64,000 nucleotides of DNA, from positions 1 to 64,000 of the forward strand of contig JAGBHU010000042.1 in NCBI GenBank assembly GCA_017935345.1. Direction: 5' to 3'. Shown in pieces: positions 53,439 to 61,800 of the stretch. Position numbers and translations under genes: made by a program. Position 1 is the stretch's first letter, and each line of letters begins with the position of its first letter. Source of the DNA: Coprococcus sp. Its GTDB lineage: Bacteria > Bacillota > Clostridia > Lachnospirales > Lachnospiraceae. Under the pieces are notes generated by a model that did not search any database, was not told where the DNA came from, and was given only the letters and a program-made list of their open reading frames with translations.

Positions 53439-55355
53439 ATGAAAGACTCTAAAGAAAATTTTAAGCCTTTTATTCCAGCCGACAAGGTTGTGCCGGAATT
53501 TACCCCTACCGCGGTTATTCTTGGTATCATTTTGGCTGTAGTATTTGGCGCAGCGAATGCATATCTTGGACTTAGGGTAGGTATGACTGTTTCGGCATCT
53601 ATCCCTGCCGCCGTTATTTCCATGGGTGTTATTCGTTTTATTTTAAGGAAAGATTCTATTCTTGAAAATAATATGGTTCAGACAATCGGTTCTGCCGGAG
53701 AATCACTGGCTGCCGGTGCCATATTTACCCTTCCTGCCCTGTATATGTGGGCACAGGAAGACAGTTCCATTAAAATCCCATCTTTCCTTACCATAGCCAT
53801 ATTGGCTATCGCAGGCGGTATTATCGGTGTACTTTTTATGATACCACTTCGTACGGCTCTTATTGTCGAAGAGCATGGCGTACTTCCATTTCCGGAGGGT
53901 ACTGCGTGTGCGGAAGTTCTTTTAGCCGGTGAAGAGGGTGGAAGTAAATCAAAGCTTGTTTTTTCAGGTCTTGGTATTTCCGCTGCTTACAAATTTATTA
54001 CAGACGGTCTTTATTTATTCCCATCTGAAATCAACTGGAATATATCCGCATACAAGGGCTCGGCTATCGGTATGGATGTACTTCCTGCTCTTGTAGGTGT
54101 CGGTTATATTTGTGGTGCAAGAGTTTCCTCCTATATGTTAGGCGGTGCCATCATAGGCTGGTTTGTTCTTATGCCGATGATCCATATGCTCGGCTCTTTA
54201 GGCGGTGCGGACGCTATCTTGTTCCCCGCTACGAAAGCCCTTGCCGACATGCAGCCGTCGGAGCTTTGGAGCAGCTATATCCGTTATATCGGTGCAGGTG
54301 CGGTTGCCTGCGGTGGTATATTAAGCCTTATCAAATCACTTCCACTGATTATTAAAACCTTCAAAAAAGCACTTGGCGGCTTTGGGCGTAAAGGCGGTGA
54401 CCTGCGTACCGAAAAAGACCTCCCACTTTCATGGGCGCTTATCGGAGTCGTAGTTGTTGCACTTATATTAGTGTTGGTGCCATCCGTACCAATCGGTATT
54501 ATCGCAGCACTCATTATCATTGTATTCGGATTCTTTTTTGCAACCGTATCATCCCGTATGGTCGGTGTTGTCGGTTCTTCAAATAATCCGGTATCCGGTA
54601 TGGCTATTGCTACTTTACTGATAGCAACAGCACTTCTCAAAGCAACCGGACATGTCGGTATAGCAGGCATGACATCTGCTATCTGTATCGGTACTGTTAT
54701 CTGTATTATTGCCGCCATGGCAGGCGATACATCACAGGACCTTAAGACAGGTTATATCGTAGGAGCAACACCTTACAGACAGCAGGTAGGTGAATTAATC
54801 GGTGCCATCTGCTCAGGTCTTGCCATTGCCGGTGTTCTCTACCTCTTAAACAGTGCGTGGGGATTCGGTTCAGAACAGCTATCTGCTCCTCAGGCTACGC
54901 TTATGAAAATGGTAACCGAAGGTGTCATGAACGGAAATCTGCCTTGGAATCTTGTATTTCTTGGCGTATTTATCGCCCTTACCGTAGAAATCATAGGTAT
55001 TCCTGTTCTTCCGTTTGCAATTGGCTTATATCTTCCTATCTACCTTTCAACTCCTATTATGGTTGGCGGACTTATCAAGCTGTGGATTACCAAACGCAAA
55101 TACAAGAACGAGGAAGCACGCAAAGATGCTGACGGAAAAGGCATTCTTTTCTCCTCAGGTCTGATTGCCGGAGAAGGTTTAGTCGGTATTCTTCTTGCCG
55201 TTTTCGCCGTAATCGGTATCGGTGACAAGATTGACCTTAGAAATTATGGTATTAACCTTGGACAGATTGGAAGCCTTGTATTCTTTGCATTACTATGTGG
55301 TACTCTTATATTTGCAATATTAAAGAAGTCAAATAAAAAAGAGGGAAAACAGTAA
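53439..55355 (+). CDS. OPT-family oligopeptide transporter
   Basis: A 638-residue membrane protein with about 14-16 hydrophobic helices. Family landmarks include FGAANAYLGLRVGMTVSASI near the N-terminus, LPFPEGTACAEVL and AGDTSQDLKTGYIVGATPYR. OPT proteins import oligopeptides or metal complexes by proton coupling. GGAG lies 7 bases before the ATG. The stop codon directly abuts the ATG of a PqqD-like gene, so the two are translationally coupled. Confidence 0.93.
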   Translation: MKDSKENFKPFIPADKVVPEFTPTAVILGIILAVVFGAANAYLGLRVGMTVSASIPAAVISMGVIRFILRKDSILENNMVQTIGSAGESLAAGAIFTLPALYMWAQEDSSIKIPSFLTIAILAIAGGIIGVLFMIPLRTALIVEEHGVLPFPEGTACAEVLLAGEEGGSKSKLVFSGLGISAAYKFITDGLYLFPSEINWNISAYKGSAIGMDVLPALVGVGYICGARVSSYMLGGAIIGWFVLMPMIHMLGSLGGADAILFPATKALADMQPSELWSSYIRYIGAGAVACGGILSLIKSLPLIIKTFKKALGGFGRKGGDLRTEKDLPLSWALIGVVVVALILVLVPSVPIGIIAALIIIVFGFFFATVSSRMVGVVGSSNNPVSGMAIATLLIATALLKATGHVGIAGMTSAICIGTVICIIAAMAGDTSQDLKTGYIVGATPYRQQVGELIGAICSGLAIAGVLYLLNSAWGFGSEQLSAPQATLMKMVTEGVMNGNLPWNLVFLGVFIALTVEIIGIPVLPFAIGLYLPIYLSTPIMVGGLIKLWITKRKYKNEEARKDADGKGILFSSGLIAGEGLVGILLAVFAVIGIGDKIDLRNYGINLGQIGSLVFFALLCGTLIFAILKKSNKKEGKQ

Positions 55356-55715
55356 ATGGCATCTAAGAAAAAGAAAACAAAGGTAGTCCCACAAAATTAT
55401 ATGGACAAGATACCCTGTAGGGCTGCCGACCATCCTTGGCGTGAAAAGGAAGACGGTATCGTCGAAATCGATATGCCACACAATGACTTTTATTCAAGAA
55501 TCGCACAAAAGTATTTTAAAAAGCCAAAGGTAAGTCATATCTCACTCGACAAATACGGAACCGTGGTTTGGAAAAATATAGACGGAACGCATACAATATA
55601 TGATATATTAAGCATTATGGAAGAAACCTTCCCTGATGAAAAAGAGCTTATGCTAAACCGTGTCGTTACCTACATGGCAACACTGGAGTCCAATCAATTT
55701 ATTACTATAAAATAA
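55356..55715 (+). CDS. PqqD-family protein
   Basis: A 119-residue cytoplasmic protein. A basic N-terminal stretch (KKKKTK) is followed by a PqqD-like winged helix (~55-115) with SLDKYGTVVWKNIDGTHTIYD. PqqD proteins usually present RiPP precursor peptides to modifying enzymes, yet no radical SAM enzyme or precursor is here. Its ATG touches the stop of the OPT transporter gene, with GAGGG inside that gene. Confidence 0.82.
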   Translation: MASKKKKTKVVPQNYMDKIPCRAADHPWREKEDGIVEIDMPHNDFYSRIAQKYFKKPKVSHISLDKYGTVVWKNIDGTHTIYDILSIMEETFPDEKELMLNRVVTYMATLESNQFITIK

Positions 55716-55717
55716 TA

Positions 55718-55766
55718 AAAGAACCGGAACGTTTCATCGTTATGATTCAATCGTTTCCGGTTCTTT
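55718..55766. terminator. Bidirectional terminator
   Basis: AAAGAACCGGAA (55718-55729) pairs perfectly with TTCCGGTTCTTT (55755-55766), with T-rich sequence on both sides. It ends the OPT/PqqD unit and the giant adhesin gene. Confidence 0.88.
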
Positions 55767-55820
55767 GTTATTTCTCTGGAATCGTTCTCCCTATTATATT
55801 TTATCTTCTATATTGACACT

Positions 55821-58800
55821 TCAAACTGTCATATATTTTTTCTTATACATCATAAGAACTACGATTCCAAGTGTTGATATCAACAGAACCATCATTGCCG
55901 CGGAAGCATTACTGCTGTCACCGGTATCAGTCGTGGTCGTTGTAACCTTTTCATCAACCATTGTTATATGCTCGACTTTGTCTCCGTTTACTATAAGGCT
56001 TCCTTCTTCATTCAGCTTAAATGATATATCCGCCGCCGTCTTATAGCCGGTTGGTGTCTCCGTCTCTCTTAACGTATACTTCACTCCCGTATCAAGTCCG
56101 TATACTACCTGCATTTCTTCTGTTGTTGTAATACTTGCCACAAGCTTTCCATTCTCGTTGTAAATACCGAGCTTCGCATTCTTTACAGGATTACCCTCCT
56201 CATCTACCTTGGAAATTTTTGTTTCCGTAGATGCATTTGCAAATTCTGCTTTATCAATCTCCTGCTCTGCCTTTACATATTGAACGTCCACGCCAAGAGT
56301 ACCGTTACCCTCATTCGTTACCTGTACCATTACTGTAACAGGCTTATCATCATATACGATGTTAGAAACCCTGTCATCTGTATCCTCCGTAATCGTATAA
56401 ATATGTGAGCCGATATCATCCCATCCATACTGAATCTGTGTGAACAGGATATTTCCGTCTGTATCATTTTTACCCGTTGCAACGACTACATCCTTGTTAT
56501 TAACCTTTTCCGTAACCGTAAATGTAAACTCACCCTTCTTCAATACATTATTTTTAATCATCTTATCAAGGTTTTCTACAGTCTTACTTCCTTCCAAGGT
56601 TATGCTGCCTGATGCATCATATGTATTCTTGTAGGATACGCTATATCTGATATTTCTTCCTGCTTCAACAATTACATTTCCTTCCGAATCCGTAATCTCC
56701 ACCTTCAGTGTTCCGTCTCCGTTATCCGATACATTTACGGTCACGCTATACGCTGTAGCATCATATGTATATCCACCTAATGTTTCATTTACCTCTACAA
56801 TTCTATATTGATGTGTTCCTATATCATCAAGGTCATATACGATTTCGTCAAATGTTGCCTTGCCGTTTACTCCTGTTTCAGCATCTGCCACAAGCTCCTT
56901 ACTGCCATCAGCAAGAATCTCATATGCTTCAAATCGGAACAGGCTTCCGAAGCTTTCACCAGCTTCGTCAAGGTCATGATAGACAGCTCCATTTTTATCA
57001 ACGGTCTGCTTCGTTACATCAAATGTTACGCTTCCTGAAGCATCATAATGGTTTGTAAAGTCGAGCTTGGTGTAGTTTTCACTACCGTGAGCCTTAAGCG
57101 TTCCATCATCGTTATCCGACACTTCAACCGTTACATAATATACTTCCTCCGAATATGTTACGCCTCCGGCAGTACCTTTGTTTTCTACTATCTTATAGTA
57201 ATGAGTTCCTACATCATCGATATCCGCATTTCTGTTATAAGTAATCTCCGGATATAAAATCTTACCTTCCGCATCATTCTCGCAGGTATACTCTACCGCA
57301 ACATATTCAGGCTCCGTATTTGTATCGTCACCTGCGTCCGTATCTGTTCCTGCATCTGCATCGCCACCTGCGTCCGTATCTGTTCCTGCATCTGCATCGC
57401 CACCTGCATCCATATCTTCAACAGGCTTCTTAACTGTCTCCGTATAGGTATCATCCGTATACTCTGTGATTGTAAATGAGAACTCTCCTTCCATGATTTC
57501 TCTTGTATTGTCGGTTGTAAGTCCTATCAGCTCCTTGACACCTGCAAAGGTTATAGAACCTGTCGCCTCATACTGATTATCAAAGTTCCATTCTCTATCT
57601 GTCTCACAGTCTAATTTGTATGTATATACTCCGGCTTCCGATGTCACAAGACTTGCGCCTGTCACGGCAATTCCTATCGTTCCGTCTCCATTGTCCGTTG
57701 CGACAACCGTTACTTCATATTCGGTATCATCATAGGTATATCCGCCGACTCCATCATTTACCTCAACTACTCTGTAATTGTGGCTTCCCATGTTGTCATC
57801 TGTACCATTGATATAATATGTAAGCCTGCTAAATACGATATTGCCATCTGCATCATTTGTTGCTGTCGCTACCACCTTGTCCTGCTCATCAAGCATCTGG
57901 AAGCGGAACTGTCCGTCTGCCAGCGGCTTACTGTCAAGCATCTTCGTTGCATTCAATACAACATCCGCCGAAGCCTCATATTTATTTGTAAATACGATAT
58001 TTGATGCAGCAGCTCCGTCATAAAGCACCGTAACATCAAGTGTTCCATCGTGATGATCTGCAATACTTACTTTGACTGTGTATTTTGCATCACTATAGGT
58101 TACTCCCACAGCAGCCTTCTTATCCTCAGTTACCGTATAGGTGTATGTCTTTCCTATATCCTGCTCATCATATTCAATATCTGTAAAGGTTATGACTCCG
58201 TTTTCATCCGATGAACCTGTAGATACGGTCTTGCCTGCTGTATCCTTTACCGAGAAGGTAAACTCGCCGTCAACGATGTCTCTTCCGTCTAAGACCTTTG
58301 TTCCTGTAAGTGTTGCCTTACCGGTTGCATGATATGTATTGACAAATGCCGTTCCCGCACTTCCATAGCTTGTTGTTGTGCTTAACACACCTGTCACATT
58401 ATTGTAGCTTACCTTTACCGTAGCCGTAGCTTTCAATGCACTGTACGTTACACCTTTATAGGTATATGTTCCGTCTGCGTTTTTCTTTGCACCTGCCGGT
58501 ATATCCTCTACTATCTGATAGTAATGGGTTCCTGCATCGGCAATCGTATAAGTCATCTCTTCAAATGTAATGTTTGCCGCTTTATCCTTCGCCGCTGATA
58601 TGGATTTACCCTTGTAGGTTATGGCAGTACCGCCCGCATCCTTCTTTACGGTCGTAAATTTACTGTCTGTATACTCTGTTGCCGTAAATGTAAACTGTTC
58701 AGCCGCCATACGATGGTTATTCAGCTTTTTCGTCATGGCAAAGCTTGTGGTCGTCTCTGTAGCATATTCATTTACAAAGGCTGCCGCTTTGTCAGCATCA

Positions 58801-61800
58801 TAGTCAATCTGGTAGGTCTCTGCCTCATCTGTTGCTGTTACAGGACTTGCACCTGTCACCTTAAATGACAGCGTACCATCTTTATTGTCAACAGGCTGTA
58901 CCGTAACGGTATACTCTGTTGCACCATAAGTGTAATGCTCCAGTGTATAGGTGCCGTCACCATTATTAACCGCACCTGCCGGTATCACCTCTGATATGGT
59001 ATAAGTAAAGGTCTTTCCTACATCCTTCAAATCATACTTTAGTGCAGCAAATGTAACCTTACCTGCCGCCGTGTTCTTGGCTGTAGACTTTACAGTGCCG
59101 CCTTCCTTCAACCGGAAGCTGAACTTATCTGCCGCAAGCTTGAGATTTTCAAGGCTCTTGTCCGCTGTAAGCACAAGGCTTCCGCTCGCTTCATAAGTAT
59201 TTGCAAATGTATTTCCTTCAGTTCCGTCAATACTGTAGGTAACATCTGCCACAAGCTGGTCATCTGCGTCATATGAAGTAACAATCGTAACATCGATTAC
59301 ATCATCCGTATATGTAATTCCTTTATAGCTGTATGTTCCGTCTGCATTCCTTACTGCATCCTGAGGCGGTATTTCCTTTATGGTGTAATGATATGTGTCC
59401 GTCTCCGTAAATTTCAGTGTTTTAAACTGTATCACACCATACTTTTGATTATTAACCTGCTCAACCAGTTTATTTGCATCATCATAAAGACCAAATGTAA
59501 ATTCTCCCGGTATCAGGTCCCTTCCTGACAATGCCTTTCTCGCTTCCAGATTGACATCCGTACAGGTGGTGTAGGTGTTGGTAATTGTCACTATAGTATC
59601 GGAACCACTATTTATATACCTGTTGGTTTCTATTGAACCGTCCGCCCTTACGGTTCCGTAATAAGAAGAGGAAACCGTATATTCATAGTTTTCTATATCC
59701 GCATTTTCTTCTGTTATCGTAAAATATGCGTTCGTCGGAAGTCCTTCCAGTGTAAAACCATTTTCTTCGGAAATAAATCTGACACTTGCGTCCTGATAGG
59801 TACATTCAAACACTCCAAGCTCTGCATGATATTCTCCTGTTGCATAAAGCAGCGTTTTTGCCCAATTATATACGGATATGGTAAATCCATCAGGAATGCC
59901 AAAACCTGCCTCTGACTCCACCTCTTTCCTGAGCTTCAGGCTGCCCTTAAGGGCATTCTCATATTCGACTGTATCCTGCTCTCCCGCCTGCACAGTTCCT
60001 GAAACAGAATAAGCTGATACATTGCGGCTGTCGGTTCCTGCCGTATCCGTAACACTTACACTGGTTTGATAATCCAGATATTTTACCTCTGTTACCTTAT
60101 AGGTTATTCCATCTGCAACCTTGTTAAACAGAAGCCGCTCCCCATGCTTCAAGTATATAACATCACCACTGTAATATGTACCTGTCGTTTTATTGCCGTC
60201 TGCATCCGTATGCTCATACGGAAATGCCTCATTGATTTCAGTGCCCGTCTCATCCCTGAAGATAATGCCAAAGGCAAATTCATCATCTGCATGTTTCTGT
60301 ACACTATAACTACTATATGCCGTTATCGTTTTCGTTATTTCCAATTTGCCATAAATGGAAGCATCACCAAATAAGAACATTACTCCCGAATCATCAAGCT
60401 GTAAGGTATCTGCTCCATCAATACTCTTAATGTATTGAAGAACGGAGTTTTCAACCTTTACCTCATAAACCTTATCATTCAGCAGATATTCCTTCGGTGC
60501 CTTTGTTTCCTTCAGGTAATAACTGATATTGCCGTTTCCGATATCAAGGTCGCTGGCTCTGTATACATTATTTTCATCAGCAGTCAGCTTCTGAACCAGC
60601 TTCGTACATGCAGCATCTGAATATACCGCAAATTCTGCTCCTTCAAGAACGATGTCCTTGTTGACGGCATCTACCTTCTGAAGCTTAAAGCTCAGCTTCT
60701 CATTTGGAATATACAGCTCATATACCCTGTCCTGACCTACTGTGACAATAGAATAATCTGTTATTCCGCTTCCCGTAGGTACCGTCGCAGTCTCACCTGT
60801 ATCTGTAACATAATAATAAATCGGCGTATCATCCAGCATATAATGGGAAGCTGCCTCAACCTCGACCAGCTTATACCAGGTATCTGCCGTAATCAACTGC
60901 TCATCCTGCAAGCTGCATAACTCATTGTTTAAGGTCAATATACCGGTAGCAGAATCCGTCCTGAAGGTATCCCCGGAATTCTGAGACAATTTTACCCATG
61001 TCTTGGAAGTCTTATTCCAATAATACAGGTTAAATGCAGCACCCAGACGCTTATTCAGATTATCCCCATCATATTTGACAAATTTAATCTGATATGTAAT
61101 CGCATCAGCTCCCTGGTCATACTTCTGTATATATACCCTCTCCGATACAATATCCGTCTCGATTGAGGAATTCAGAACAGACGCCTCATTGTCATATTGT
61201 GCAACATCTCCCTCTGTTCCGTCTACATAGGCATCATAGGCAAGCTTGTATTTCTTTATACCGCTCTGTACCGTGATGGTTACATAAAGAGAATTCGTAT
61301 CTGCATCATACCGCATGGAATATGCAGAGGTTTTCATGCTCTTATACGTCTCTGTCGTCTTATCAAAATACAGAACCTTGATATTATCCATATCCAGATT
61401 GAGGTTATTGCTCAGCTTGTCCTTAATCGTAAATGTATCACCCGCTTTCAGATGCTTAAGCTCTGCAGCATTATCTGATTCCAGATTTGCAATGACCTCA
61501 AACGAAGCCTTATAATGATTATCCGAAGTCGGTTTATCCACCAGTGCCTTATCCAGCGCCTTATCATAAGTAAAGTTGCTCGTTGCACTTCCTACCACAA
61601 TCTTGGCATCACTCTCACTATCTGCAACATCCTGAAACATCAGCAGATTCACGGTATTGGAAAGCTCTGATGCCGTATCATAGGTCGGTGCATCTACGGA
61701 ATAGGTAAGCACCATATGAAGCAGTTTATCATCTGCACCATCAAATTTCCCTGTTGTGTTATCTAACGTCAGTACATAAGAGCTGCTTCCATTCGTCTGA

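Noticed and set aside
57329-57416. CRISPR-like array
   Set aside because: The repeats are contiguous with no spacers and encode protein in frame; it is a coding tandem repeat.
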